Assembly: GCF_021172145.1 (NCBI RefSeq)
Contig: NZ_CP089095.1
Location: 1,736,001-1,800,000, forward strand
Length of the DNA: 64,000 bases
Direction: 5' to 3'
DNA from: Flavobacterium cyclinae
GTDB taxonomy: Bacteria > Bacteroidota > Bacteroidia > Flavobacteriales > Flavobacteriaceae
Shown: piece by piece, positions 42,263 to 51,738 of the stretch
Layout of the letters: every line of letters starts with the position of its first letter
How positions within the stretch are numbered: the stretch's first letter is position 1
Notes under the pieces: generated by a model
The model's input: only the letters and a program-made list of their open reading frames with translations
Told to the model about the DNA's origin: nothing
The model's database searches: none
Translations under genes and position numbers: made by a program

Positions 42263-45200
42263 ATGATTCATTTCTTCGGAAACCAATCCAATACCGTATT
42301 TGCGGTTCAAACGCAAAACGAATTATCGACTGAAGACATCAACAAATTAAATTGGCTTTTTGGCAACGCACATAAAATAGAAAAATCCGTATTGTCGGAT
42401 TTTTTTGTTGGACCTCGTGCCGCTATGGTTACACCTTGGAGTACCAATGCTGTAGAAATCACTCAAAACATGGGGATTTCAGGAATTATTCGAATTGAAG
42501 AATTCCAAAAAGTGGAAAGTGCTTTTACTGATTTCGATCCGATGTTATCTCAAAAATATTCGGAATTAAATCAAGAAATTTACACTATCAACATTCAACC
42601 TGAACCTATTTTAGAAATTGATGATATTGATGCATATAATCAAAAAGAAGGTTTGGCTTTAAGTTCTGAAGAAGTTGAATATTTACATAACTTATCAAAC
42701 AAAATCGGAAGAAAATTAACGGATTCTGAAATTTTTGCTTTTTCACAAGCCAATTCAGAACACTGCCGTCATAAAATTTTCAACGGAACGTTTGTTATTG
42801 ATGGTGAAGAAAAACCAACTTCCTTATTCAAATTAATCAAGAAAACATCGGAAACACATCCAAACGATATTGTTTCGGCTTATAAAGATAACGTAGCCTT
42901 TGTAAAAGGACCTAAAGCAACTCAGTTTGCTCCTAAAAGCGCTGATAAACCCGATTTTTATCAAGAAAAAGAATTTGATTCGGTTTTATCATTAAAAGCA
43001 GAAACACACAACTTCCCTACTACTGTTGAGCCATTCAATGGTGCTGCAACAGGTTCAGGTGGTGAAATTCGTGACCGTTTAGCAGGTGGACAAGGTTCGT
43101 TACCATTAGCAGGTACTGCCGTTTACATGACGTCTTATTCTCGTTTAGAAGAAACACGTCCATGGGAAAAAGGAATGGAGGAAAGAAAATGGTTGTACCA
43201 AACTCCAATGGACATCTTAATTAAAGCTTCAAATGGAGCTTCTGATTTTGGAAATAAATTCGGGCAACCGTTGATCACAGGTTCTGTTTTAACTTTCGAA
43301 CATGAAGAAGAGGCTCGTAAATTAGGTTTCGATAAAGTAATCATGTTAGCTGGTGGTGTGGGATACGGAAAATTAGATCAAGCCATAAAACACGAACCTA
43401 AAGAAGGCGATAAAATCGTTATTTTAGGCGGTGAAAATTATAGAATTGGTATGGGTGGAGCTGCGGTTTCATCTGCAGATACAGGTGCTTTTGGTTCTGG
43501 AATTGAATTAAATGCAATTCAACGTTCGAATCCTGAAATGCAAAAACGTGCTGCTAATGCTATTCGTGGTTTAGTGGAAAGTGATAACAATCCTATTGTT
43601 TCAATTCACGATCACGGTGCTGGTGGACACTTAAACTGTTTATCGGAATTAGTAGAAGCTACTGGAGGTTTAATCGATTTAGATAAATTACCAGTTGGTG
43701 ACCCTACCCTTTCGGCTAAAGAAATTATTGGTAACGAATCGCAAGAAAGAATGGGATTGGTTATCGGTGAAAAAGATATTGATACCTTACAAAGAATTGC
43801 TGAAAGAGAGCGTTCTCCAATGTATACTGTTGGTGATGTTACTAACGATCATAGATTTACATTTGAATCGAAAACTACAGGTGCAAAACCTATGGATTAT
43901 GCTTTAGAAGATTTCTTCGGAAGTTCTCCTAAAACCATTATGAACGACAAAAATGTAGCTCGTAATTATGCAAATCCTGATTATTCGATTTCAGAAATTC
44001 CAAATTACTTAAACCAAGTTTTACAATTAGAAGCGGTAGCTTGTAAAGATTGGTTAACGAATAAAGTAGACCGTTGTGTTGGTGGTCGTGTTGCTAAACA
44101 ACAATGTGCCGGTCCATTACAATTACCATTAAATAACGTAGGTGTAATGGCTTTAGACTTCAAAGGAAAAGAAGGAATTGCTACAACTATTGGACACTCA
44201 CCTGTTTCTGCTATTGTTGATCCAGTTGCGGGTTCTAAAAATTCAATTGGTGAAGCATTATCTAACTTAGTTTGGGCGCCATTAAAAGATGGTTTACAAT
44301 CAGTTTCGTTATCCGCAAACTGGATGTGGCCTTGTAAAAACGAAGGCGAAGATGCTCGTTTATACGATGCAGTTCAAGGTTGTTCAGAATTTGCTATTGA
44401 ATTAGGAATTAATATTCCAACAGGAAAAGATTCATTATCAATGAAACAAAAATATCCAAATGATGAAGTAATTGCACCTGGAACGGTTATTATTTCTGCT
44501 ATTGGAAATTGTTCAAATATTACTAAAGTAGTTGAGCCTGTTTTAAAAAGAAATGGTGGCAACATTTACTACTTAAACTTATCACAAGATTCTTTCAAAT
44601 TAGGTGGAAGTTCATTCTATCAAATTTTAAATAAAGTGGGTTCGGAAGTTCCAACCGTAAAAAATGCTGATTATTTCAAAAAAGCTTTCAATACGTTACA
44701 AGATTTAATTAAAGAAAGAAAAATTAAGGCTGGACATGATATTGGAAGTGGTGGTTTAATTACAACTTTATTAGAAATGTCGTTTGCTGAAGTTGGTGTA
44801 GGTGCTAATTATGATTTATCAGTTTTAGGAGAATCGGATTCTGCGAAAGCTTTATTTAATGAAAATATTGCAGTTGTTTTCCAAGCAGATGCAGAAGTAG
44901 AAGCCACTTTCAAAGCAAACGGAATTGAAATTTTCAATATTGGTTCGGTTGTAGAAGGTGATTTCGTTGCTATTAAAAACGGAAATGATAACTTTAATTT
45001 CTCAGTTACTGAAACTAGAGATACTTGGTACAAAACATCCTATTTATTGGATACAAAACAATCTCGTAATGGTATGGCAGAAGCGCGTTATGCGAACTAT
45101 AAAAACCAACCATTAGAATTTACATTCCCTAAAGATTTTACAGGTGCTAAACCTGTCATCTCGAGCGGAGTCGAGAGACCAAAAGCAGCTATTATTCGTG

Positions 45201-45928
45201 AAAAAGGAAGTAACTCGGAACGCGAAATGGCAAATGCTATGTATTTAGCTGGATTTGATGTAAAAGACGTTCACATGACGGATTTAATTTCAGGTCGTGA
45301 AACTTTAGAAGACATTCAGTTTATTGGAGCTGTTGGTGGTTTCTCTAACTCTGACGTTTTAGGTTCGGCTAAAGGTTGGGCTGGTGCTTTCTTATACAAC
45401 GAAAAAGCCAACACAGCTTTGAAAAACTTCTTCAAAAGAGAAGATACACTTTCTGTTGGAATTTGTAATGGATGTCAGTTATTAATGGAATTAGAATTGA
45501 TTAATCCAGAACACGAAATTCATGGAAAAATGCATCATAATACTTCAAACAAACACGAGAGTGGCTTTACTTCAGTAAAAATTCAAAAGAATAATTCTGT
45601 AATGCTATCTTCTTTAGAAGGATTAACGTTAGGGGTTTGGATTTCGCACGGAGAAGGTAAATTTAAATTACCTTATACTGAAGATAAATACAACATTGTA
45701 GCAAAATATGCTTACGAAGGATATCCTGCAAATCCTAATGGATCAGATTTTAATACGGCTATGATGTGCGATACTACTGGAAGACATTTAGTTATGATGC
45801 CGCATATTGAACGTTCAACTTTCCCTTGGAACTGGGCGCATTATCCAGAACGTGGACAAAAAGACGAAGTTTCTCCTTGGTTAGAAGCATTTGTAAATGC
45901 TAGAAAATGGATTGAAAATCAAAAATAA
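42263..45928 (+). CDS. purL: Phosphoribosylformylglycinamidine synthase (large single-chain form)
   Basis: This 1221-residue enzyme converts FGAR to FGAM in purine synthesis using glutamine. The FGAM synthetase region has SQANSEHCRHKIFNG near residue 160, ETHNFPTTVEPFNGAATGSGGEIRD and GNESQERMGLV. The glutaminase domain carries the nucleophile in GICNGCQLLMEL and the C-terminal catalytic H and E in MMPHIERS. Between the two parts (45153-45180) the linker PVISSGVERP is encoded by a REP-like sequence shared with flavobacterial intergenic repeats. The frame remains intact. Confidence 0.97.
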   Translation: MIHFFGNQSNTVFAVQTQNELSTEDINKLNWLFGNAHKIEKSVLSDFFVGPRAAMVTPWSTNAVEITQNMGISGIIRIEEFQKVESAFTDFDPMLSQKYSELNQEIYTINIQPEPILEIDDIDAYNQKEGLALSSEEVEYLHNLSNKIGRKLTDSEIFAFSQANSEHCRHKIFNGTFVIDGEEKPTSLFKLIKKTSETHPNDIVSAYKDNVAFVKGPKATQFAPKSADKPDFYQEKEFDSVLSLKAETHNFPTTVEPFNGAATGSGGEIRDRLAGGQGSLPLAGTAVYMTSYSRLEETRPWEKGMEERKWLYQTPMDILIKASNGASDFGNKFGQPLITGSVLTFEHEEEARKLGFDKVIMLAGGVGYGKLDQAIKHEPKEGDKIVILGGENYRIGMGGAAVSSADTGAFGSGIELNAIQRSNPEMQKRAANAIRGLVESDNNPIVSIHDHGAGGHLNCLSELVEATGGLIDLDKLPVGDPTLSAKEIIGNESQERMGLVIGEKDIDTLQRIAERERSPMYTVGDVTNDHRFTFESKTTGAKPMDYALEDFFGSSPKTIMNDKNVARNYANPDYSISEIPNYLNQVLQLEAVACKDWLTNKVDRCVGGRVAKQQCAGPLQLPLNNVGVMALDFKGKEGIATTIGHSPVSAIVDPVAGSKNSIGEALSNLVWAPLKDGLQSVSLSANWMWPCKNEGEDARLYDAVQGCSEFAIELGINIPTGKDSLSMKQKYPNDEVIAPGTVIISAIGNCSNITKVVEPVLKRNGGNIYYLNLSQDSFKLGGSSFYQILNKVGSEVPTVKNADYFKKAFNTLQDLIKERKIKAGHDIGSGGLITTLLEMSFAEVGVGANYDLSVLGESDSAKALFNENIAVVFQADAEVEATFKANGIEIFNIGSVVEGDFVAIKNGNDNFNFSVTETRDTWYKTSYLLDTKQSRNGMAEARYANYKNQPLEFTFPKDFTGAKPVISSGVERPKAAIIREKGSNSEREMANAMYLAGFDVKDVHMTDLISGRETLEDIQFIGAVGGFSNSDVLGSAKGWAGAFLYNEKANTALKNFFKREDTLSVGICNGCQLLMELELINPEHEIHGKMHHNTSNKHESGFTSVKIQKNNSVMLSSLEGLTLGVWISHGEGKFKLPYTEDKYNIVAKYAYEGYPANPNGSDFNTAMMCDTTGRHLVMMPHIERSTFPWNWAHYPERGQKDEVSPWLEAFVNARKWIENQK
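45153..45180. repeat. REP-like hairpin element embedded in frame in purL
   Basis: The sequence contains TCTCGA and TCGAGA separated by GCGGAG, with GTCA before and GACC after. This is a palindromic word that I recognise from flavobacterial intergenic repeats. Here it encodes VISSGVERP in the linker before the glutaminase domain. Confidence 0.6.
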
Positions 45929-45944
45929 AATTAATAAAATTTTA

Positions 45945-45980
45945 TAAAAAAGCATCTTTTCAATAAGATGCTTTTTTTGT
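45945..45980 (+). terminator. Terminator of purL
   Basis: AAAAAAGCATCTT pairs with AAGATGCTTTTTTT (45945-45957 with 45965-45978), loop about seven bases. Confidence 0.85.
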
Positions 45981-46004
45981 ACTATTGTGTCAAAATAAAA
46001 GAAT

Positions 46005-46865
46005 ATGTGGTTTGTTATTTTAAGTGTAATTTGTAGTGTATCGGTCGGTATTTTTTTAAAAGTAGCCAAAAGATATAATTTAAATATTTTTCAATTGATT
46101 ACATTTAATTATCTATCGGCTTTACTCCTAACCTATTTTACATACCAACCTGAATTATCATTTGAAGAAAAAACAATTCCTTACTCACTCTTTTTTGGAT
46201 TAGGAATAATTTTGCCAATTGTTTTTTTAATTCAAGCAAAATCTATTAAAAAAGTTGGAATCGTAAAAACGGATATAGCCCAACGATTATCTTTATTCAT
46301 CCCGTTAACTGCTTCTTACTTTTTATTTAACGAAACGTTTAGTCAATTAAAAATTGTTGGTTTTATTGTTGGATTTTCAGCGATATTCTTCACATTAAAT
46401 AAAAAGTCAGATAAAAACTCTTCAAATTGGACACTTCCATTATTAGTTTTATTGGGATTTGGAACAGTAGATATTCTATTTAAAAAGATTGCTGTAATTA
46501 AGGATTATAATTTTACAACATCGCTTTTTATAATTTTTTGTGTATCGTTTATAATTTCGATTTTGTATTTAACATTTAAAGCAATAAAACAAAAAGAGAA
46601 AATAGAATTAAAAAGTTCTTTTCTTGGATTAATATTAGGTTTATTAAATTTTGGAAATATTTTATTTTATCTAAAAGCACACAAAGCATTAGCTGAAAAT
46701 CCATCAACAGTTTTTGCTGGAATGAATATGGGTGTCATTATACTTGGCAGTTTAGCTGGAATATTGATTTTTAAAGAAAAAATAACAAAATGGAATTATT
46801 TTGGAATATTTTTAGCACTAATTTCAATTATTTTAATAACATATTCACAATTCTTCATGAATTAG
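46005..46865 (+). CDS. EamA/DMT-family transporter-like membrane protein
   Basis: This 286-residue protein is hydrophobic throughout, with about ten predicted spans and the internal duplication typical of EamA proteins. The end of the second half reads GMNMGVIILGSLAGILIFKEKITKWNYFGIFLALISI. Substrate is unknown. Members move amino acids, nucleotide sugars or metabolites. A diverged copy of the fad operator overlaps its stop codon. Confidence 0.85.
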   Translation: MWFVILSVICSVSVGIFLKVAKRYNLNIFQLITFNYLSALLLTYFTYQPELSFEEKTIPYSLFFGLGIILPIVFLIQAKSIKKVGIVKTDIAQRLSLFIPLTASYFLFNETFSQLKIVGFIVGFSAIFFTLNKKSDKNSSNWTLPLLVLLGFGTVDILFKKIAVIKDYNFTTSLFIIFCVSFIISILYLTFKAIKQKEKIELKSSFLGLILGLLNFGNILFYLKAHKALAENPSTVFAGMNMGVIILGSLAGILIFKEKITKWNYFGIFLALISIILITYSQFFMN

Positions 46866-46886
46866 TAGGTATGCATAGTATTTTTT
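46863..46886. promoter_or_regulatory. Predicted MarR-type operator upstream of fadD (diverged)
   Basis: TAGTAGGTATGCATAGTA (46863-46880) matches the 18-bp core of the palindrome in front of marR at 15 of 18 positions. The right half plus T-run TGCATAGTATTTTTT is identical over 15 bases. It lies about 100 bases before the fadD start. Confidence 0.7.
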
Positions 46887-46981
46887 TTCTTTAAAAAAGT
46901 TAATTACTAGATTTTCAACATTTTAAAAAATTGCTTAATTAATTTTAATTTTATAATTTGCATAAAAAATAATTGCGAATT

Positions 46982-48757
46982 ATGAAAAATATAACACGTT
47001 TATTTGACTTTCCTTATTACCAATTAGAAAAGTATAATTTAAAGGATGCTTTAGTAACTAAATATGGGGATAATTGGGTAAAAACTTCCACTCAGGAATA
47101 TTTAGATAAAGCCAACGCTATTTCAAGAGGTTTACTAAGATTAGGAGTAAATAAAAATGATAAAATTGCTATCATTTCTTCTAATAACAGAACAGAATGG
47201 CATATTACAGATATTGGCGTTTTACAGACGGGTGCTCAAACAGTTCCAATGTATCCCACTATTTCTGCTGAAGATTATGAGTACATTTTGAATCACTCTG
47301 AATCGCAATATGTTTTTGTTTCAGACATTGAGGTGTATGAAAAATTACAAAGTATAAAAGCAAATGTAGCTTCATTAAAAGATATATATTCTTACAATGA
47401 CATTGATGGTTGTAAAAGTTGGAAAGAAGTTTTAGAACTAGGAGCAGATAATTCTAATCAGGATGAAGTTGAAGATAGAAAAAACAATGTAAATACAACC
47501 GATTTAGCAACAATTATCTATACTTCTGGTACTACAGGAAGACCAAAAGGTGTTATGTTAAGTCATCAAAATATTGTTTCCGATGTATTAATGAGTGCTC
47601 CAAGAGTTCCCCTAAGAGCTGGTGACACAAGAGCGTTGAGTTTCTTACCTATTTGTCACATCTTTGAAAGAATGTTGACGTATTTATACCAATATTATGG
47701 TATATCGATTTACTTCGCAGAAAGCATCGAAAAAATTTCTGATAACTTAAAAGAAGTAAAACCACATGTAATGTCGGTTGTACCAAGATTATTAGAAAAA
47801 GTATACGACAAAATCTATGCAAAAGGAGCCGATTTAACTGGAATCAAAAAAGCGCTTTTCTTCTGGGCATTAAATTTAGGAATGGAATACAAACCTTATA
47901 AACAAAATGGTGCCTTCTACGAATTCAAACTAAAAATTGCACGTAAACTAATCTTTTCTAAATGGCAAGAAGGACTTGGTGGCGAATTAGAATTATTGGT
48001 TTCTGGTAGTGCAGCATTACAAACTAGATTAACTAAAGTTTTTTGTGCGGCTAATATTCCAGTAATGGAAGGTTATGGTTTAACTGAAACTTCTCCTGTA
48101 ATTTCTGTTAATGACATGAGAAATTCTGGCTTCAGAGTAGGAACTGTTGGAAAAGTTTTGGACGGAGTTGAAGTTAAAATTGCTGAAGATGGTGAAATCT
48201 TATGTAAAGGTCCAAACGTTATGATGGGCTATTACAAAGATGAAACTCAAACAGCTGATGTACTAAAAGATGGTTATTTCCATACAGGCGATATTGGTGA
48301 AATCGATACAGACGGATTTTTAAGAATAACAGATCGTAAAAAAGAAATGTTTAAAACTTCAGGTGGAAAATATATTGCTCCTCAAGTTTTAGAGAATACT
48401 TTCAAACAATCAAGATTTATCGAGCAAATTATGGTAATTGGGGATGGCGAAAAAATGCCAGCTGCTTTTATTCAACCTAATTTTGAATTTGTTAGAGAAT
48501 GGGCGCACCGTCACCATGATATAAATGTAGGATCTACAAATGAAGAGTTATGTTCAAACAAAATGGTTATCGATAGAATTCAAGAAGAAATTGATCATTG
48601 CAACGAAAAGTTTGGTAACTGGGAAAAAGTGAAGCGTTTTGAATTAACTCCAGATGTTTGGTCTATTGATGCAGGACACTTAACACCTACTATGAAATTA
48701 AAACGTAAAATAATTAAAGAAAAATATTCTGATTTATATCAAAAAATTTATGGATAA
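46982..48757 (+). CDS. fadD: Long-chain acyl-CoA synthetase (AMP-forming)
   Basis: The ATG at 46982 (MKNITRLFDFPYYQ) is preferred over a TTG at 46973, giving 591 residues. AMP-binding motif IYTSGTTGRPKGVMLSH is near residue 178. GYGLTETSPV, GYFHTGDIGEIDTDGFLRITDRKKEMFKTSGGKYI and the C-terminal lysine domain (LTPTMKLKRK) complete the family pattern. It activates fatty acids as CoA esters for beta-oxidation. A sequence matching the marR operator lies upstream, tying it to the downstream oxidation operon. Confidence 0.93.
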   Translation: MKNITRLFDFPYYQLEKYNLKDALVTKYGDNWVKTSTQEYLDKANAISRGLLRLGVNKNDKIAIISSNNRTEWHITDIGVLQTGAQTVPMYPTISAEDYEYILNHSESQYVFVSDIEVYEKLQSIKANVASLKDIYSYNDIDGCKSWKEVLELGADNSNQDEVEDRKNNVNTTDLATIIYTSGTTGRPKGVMLSHQNIVSDVLMSAPRVPLRAGDTRALSFLPICHIFERMLTYLYQYYGISIYFAESIEKISDNLKEVKPHVMSVVPRLLEKVYDKIYAKGADLTGIKKALFFWALNLGMEYKPYKQNGAFYEFKLKIARKLIFSKWQEGLGGELELLVSGSAALQTRLTKVFCAANIPVMEGYGLTETSPVISVNDMRNSGFRVGTVGKVLDGVEVKIAEDGEILCKGPNVMMGYYKDETQTADVLKDGYFHTGDIGEIDTDGFLRITDRKKEMFKTSGGKYIAPQVLENTFKQSRFIEQIMVIGDGEKMPAAFIQPNFEFVREWAHRHHDINVGSTNEELCSNKMVIDRIQEEIDHCNEKFGNWEKVKRFELTPDVWSIDAGHLTPTMKLKRKIIKEKYSDLYQKIYG

Positions 48758-48764
48758 CAATTTT

Positions 48765-48790
48765 AATGCCCACATGTAGTGGGCATTAGT
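48765..48790 (+). terminator. Hairpin after fadD
   Basis: AATGCCCAC pairs with GTGGGCATT (48765-48773 with 48779-48787). The following sequence is only moderately T-rich, so it is a weak terminator or an mRNA-end hairpin. Confidence 0.6.
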
Positions 48791-48821
48791 TTATTAAAAT
48801 GTTAAATTTTCCAAAAAACTT

Positions 48822-48851
48822 AAAAAATACTATGCATGCATAGTATTTTTT
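48822..48851. promoter_or_regulatory. Perfect 30-bp palindromic operator upstream of marR
   Basis: The 30 bases are an exact inverted repeat. The core is TACTATGCATGCATAGTA (48827-48844), flanked by six A on the left and six T on the right. It occupies the -33 region of a promoter whose -7 box TATATTTG is at 48855-48862. This is a strong candidate for binding by the MarR protein encoded next. Confidence 0.85.
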
Positions 48852-48854
48852 TTT

Positions 48855-48862
48855 TATATTTG
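48855..48862 (+). promoter_or_regulatory. -7 box of the marR-fad operon
   Basis: TATATTTG matches TAnnTTTG, 24 bases before the ATG at 48886 and just downstream of the palindrome, which would cover the -33 position. Confidence 0.65.
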
Positions 48863-48885
48863 AAAAAGTTTTGATTTATTCCAAT

Positions 48886-49326
48886 ATGAAAGATAAAACA
48901 ATTGATTATGCATTAAGAACAACATGGCAAGCTGTTGCACGTATGTATAATGAAGAAGCAGCAAAATATGGAGCAACTATGGCTACTGGATTTGCATTAT
49001 TAAGTATTGATAGAGAAAAAGGCTCTCCATCAACAACTTTAGGACCAAAAATGGGAATGGAAGCAACAAGCTTAACTCGAACCTTAAAATCAATGGAAGA
49101 AAGAGGATTAATTACACGCAAAAAGAACCCAACAGACGGTCGAGGTGTAATCATCCAGCTTACAGAAGATGGTAAAGAAAAAAGAGAGTTATCAAAAGAA
49201 ACTGTACTTCGTTTTAATGAAGCGATTAAACAACATGTAAGTGAAGAAAAACTTCAACATTTCATGGAAGTTGCCGAAATAATCAACGAATTAATTTCTG
49301 ATAAAAAAATCTACAACGACAAATAA
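48886..49326 (+). CDS. MarR-family regulator of the fad operon
   Basis: The ATG at 48886 (MKDKTIDYALRTTWQAVARM) gives 146 residues. The upstream start at 48871 is less likely. It has the winged helix (TTLGPKMGMEATSLTRTLKSMEERGLITRKKN, with the DGRGVIIQLTEDG wing). MarR proteins bind palindromes and release on a ligand, often an acyl-CoA in such operons. It lies first, 19 bases before the FadN-like gene, behind the 30-bp palindrome. Confidence 0.92.
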   Translation: MKDKTIDYALRTTWQAVARMYNEEAAKYGATMATGFALLSIDREKGSPSTTLGPKMGMEATSLTRTLKSMEERGLITRKKNPTDGRGVIIQLTEDGKEKRELSKETVLRFNEAIKQHVSEEKLQHFMEVAEIINELISDKKIYNDK

Positions 49327-49344
49327 AACAACAAACCTATAAAC

Positions 49345-51735
49345 ATGAAACGTACTATTAAAAAAGTTGCTGTTATTGGTTCCGGAATTATGGGAAGTGG
49401 AATCGCTTGCCATTTTGCAAATATTGGGGTTGAAGTCTTATTATTAGACATCGCGCCAAACGAACTAACCGAAGCCGAACAGAAAAAAGGACTAACTCTA
49501 GAAAGTAAAGCCGTTAGAAACCGATTAGTGAATGATCATTTAGCTAACGCTTTAAAATCGAAGCCTTCTCCTATTTATCATCCAAGTTTTGCCTCAAGAA
49601 TTTCTACTGGTAACACTACTGATGATATGTCAAAAATCGCAACTGCCGATTGGATTATTGAAGTTGTAGTGGAACGATTAGACATCAAAAAAATTGTTTT
49701 CGAACAAGTTGATAAATATAGAAAACCAGGAACTTTAGTAACTTCAAATACGTCTGGTATTCCAATTCAGTTCATGAGCGAAGGAAGAAGCGATGATTTC
49801 CAACAACACTTCTGTGGAACGCACTTCTTTAACCCAGCTCGTTACTTAAAATTATTTGAAATCATTCCAGGTCCAAAAACCTCAAATGAAGTTTTAGATT
49901 TCTTAAATGGCTATGGTGAAAAATTCTTAGGAAAAACTTCAGTGGTTGCCAAAGATACTCCAGCTTTTATCGGAAATAGAATCGGAATCTTCGGTATTCA
50001 AAGTTTATTCCATCAGGTAAAAGAAATGGGATTAACAGTTGAAGAAGTTGATAAATTAACGGGACCAGTTATTGGTCGTCCAAAATCAGCTACTTTTAGA
50101 ACGGTTGATGTAGTTGGTTTAGATACTTTAGTTCATGTGGCTAACGGAATTTATGATAACTGTCCAAAAGACGAAGCGCATGAATTATTCAAACTTCCTG
50201 AATTTGTTAACAAAATGATGGAAAACAAATGGTTAGGAAGTAAAACCGGACAAGGTTTCTACAAAAAAGAAGGAAAAGACATTCTAACTTTAGATTTAGA
50301 TACTTTAACTTACAGACCAAATAAAAAAGCATCTTTCGCAACTTTAGAATTAACCAAAACGATTGAAAAACCAATCGATAGATTCAAAGTTTTAGTTACT
50401 GGAAAAGACAAAGCTGGAGAATTTTATAGAAAAAACTTCGCTTCAATGTTCCAATATTGTTCAAACAGAATTCCTGAAATCACAGACGCGTTCTACAAAA
50501 TCGACGATGCTATGAAAGCTGGTTTCGGTTGGGAAAACGGTCCATTCGAAATTTGGGATGCTATCGGAGTTGAAAAAGGAATCGAATTAATGAAAGCGGA
50601 AGGTTATCAACCTGCTTCATGGGTAACCGATATGTTAGCTTCTGGAAATACTTCTTTTTATTCGATTAAAGATGGAGCAACGCACTTCTACTCTATCACG
50701 AATAAAAAAGTAGAAAAAATTCCAGGTCAAGATGCCTTCATTATCTTAAATAACATTCGCGAAAGCAAAAAAATATGGAACAACAGCGACGCTGTTATTA
50801 CCGATTTAGGTGATGGAATCATCAACTTAGAATTTACTTCAAAAATGAATTCTATTGGTGCTGGTGTTTTACAAGGAATCAACAAAGCAATAGATATAGC
50901 TGAGAAAGAATACAATGGTTTAGTAATTGGAAACCAAGGTGCTAATTTCTCTGTTGGAGCAAACTTAGGAATGATTTTCATGATGGCTGTCGAGCAAGAA
51001 TATGACGAATTAAACATGGCGATCAAAATGTTCCAAGACACGATGATGCGTTGTCGTTATTCTGCAATTCCAGTTATCGCTGCACCTCACGGAATGACAT
51101 TAGGTGGTGGTTGCGAATTAACCATGCACGCCGACAGAGCTGTTGCTGCTGCTGAAACTTACATCGGATTAGTAGAATTTGGTGTTGGGGTAATTCCTGG
51201 AGGTGGTGGTTCTAAAGAAATGGCGTTAAGAGCTTCAGATTTATTCCGCAAAAACGATGTTGAATTAAACGTTTTACAAGAATATTTCTTAACGGTTGGA
51301 ATGGCAAAAGTAGCTACTTCTGCTTATGAGGCATTTGATACTGGCGTTTTACAAAAAGGAAGAGATATGGTGGTTGTAAATAAAGACCGTCAAATTGCAA
51401 CTGCTAAACAAGTAGCGTTACAAATGGCAGAACAAGGTTACACCCAACCAGTAAGAAGAAAAGACATCAAAGTATTAGGTAAACAAGCTTTAGGTATGTT
51501 CTTAGTAGGAACTGACCAGATGGAAGCAGGAAAATACATTTCTGAACACGATAAGAAAATTGCAAACAAACTGGCTTATGTAATGGCTGGTGGTGATTTA
51601 TCAGAAGCAACTTTAGTTTCTGAACAATATTTATTGGATTTAGAAAGAGAAGCATTTTTATCATTAACTGGAGAAAGAAAATCTTTAGAAAGAATTCAGT
51701 ACATGTTAACCAAAGGGAAACCGTTAAGAAACTAA
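49345..51735 (+). CDS. 3-hydroxyacyl-CoA dehydrogenase / enoyl-CoA hydratase, FadN-like
   Basis: This 796-residue bifunctional enzyme has an N-terminal NAD-binding Rossmann motif VAVIGSGIMGSGIACHFANIG and the HFFNPARYLKLFEIIPG dehydrogenase signature near residue 160. A C-terminal crotonase domain carries HGMTLGGGCELTMHADRAVAA and GLVEFGVGVIPGGGGSKEMALR, supplying the catalytic glutamates. Domain order (dehydrogenase first) is that of Bacillus FadN rather than E. coli FadB. It catalyses the hydration and oxidation steps of beta-oxidation. Confidence 0.92.
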   Translation: MKRTIKKVAVIGSGIMGSGIACHFANIGVEVLLLDIAPNELTEAEQKKGLTLESKAVRNRLVNDHLANALKSKPSPIYHPSFASRISTGNTTDDMSKIATADWIIEVVVERLDIKKIVFEQVDKYRKPGTLVTSNTSGIPIQFMSEGRSDDFQQHFCGTHFFNPARYLKLFEIIPGPKTSNEVLDFLNGYGEKFLGKTSVVAKDTPAFIGNRIGIFGIQSLFHQVKEMGLTVEEVDKLTGPVIGRPKSATFRTVDVVGLDTLVHVANGIYDNCPKDEAHELFKLPEFVNKMMENKWLGSKTGQGFYKKEGKDILTLDLDTLTYRPNKKASFATLELTKTIEKPIDRFKVLVTGKDKAGEFYRKNFASMFQYCSNRIPEITDAFYKIDDAMKAGFGWENGPFEIWDAIGVEKGIELMKAEGYQPASWVTDMLASGNTSFYSIKDGATHFYSITNKKVEKIPGQDAFIILNNIRESKKIWNNSDAVITDLGDGIINLEFTSKMNSIGAGVLQGINKAIDIAEKEYNGLVIGNQGANFSVGANLGMIFMMAVEQEYDELNMAIKMFQDTMMRCRYSAIPVIAAPHGMTLGGGCELTMHADRAVAAAETYIGLVEFGVGVIPGGGGSKEMALRASDLFRKNDVELNVLQEYFLTVGMAKVATSAYEAFDTGVLQKGRDMVVVNKDRQIATAKQVALQMAEQGYTQPVRRKDIKVLGKQALGMFLVGTDQMEAGKYISEHDKKIANKLAYVMAGGDLSEATLVSEQYLLDLEREAFLSLTGERKSLERIQYMLTKGKPLRN

Positions 51736-51738
51736 GAA

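Noticed and set aside
43695-43907. Short plus-strand frame inside purL.
   Set aside because: It is fully within the purL reading frame in another phase and has no supporting signal.
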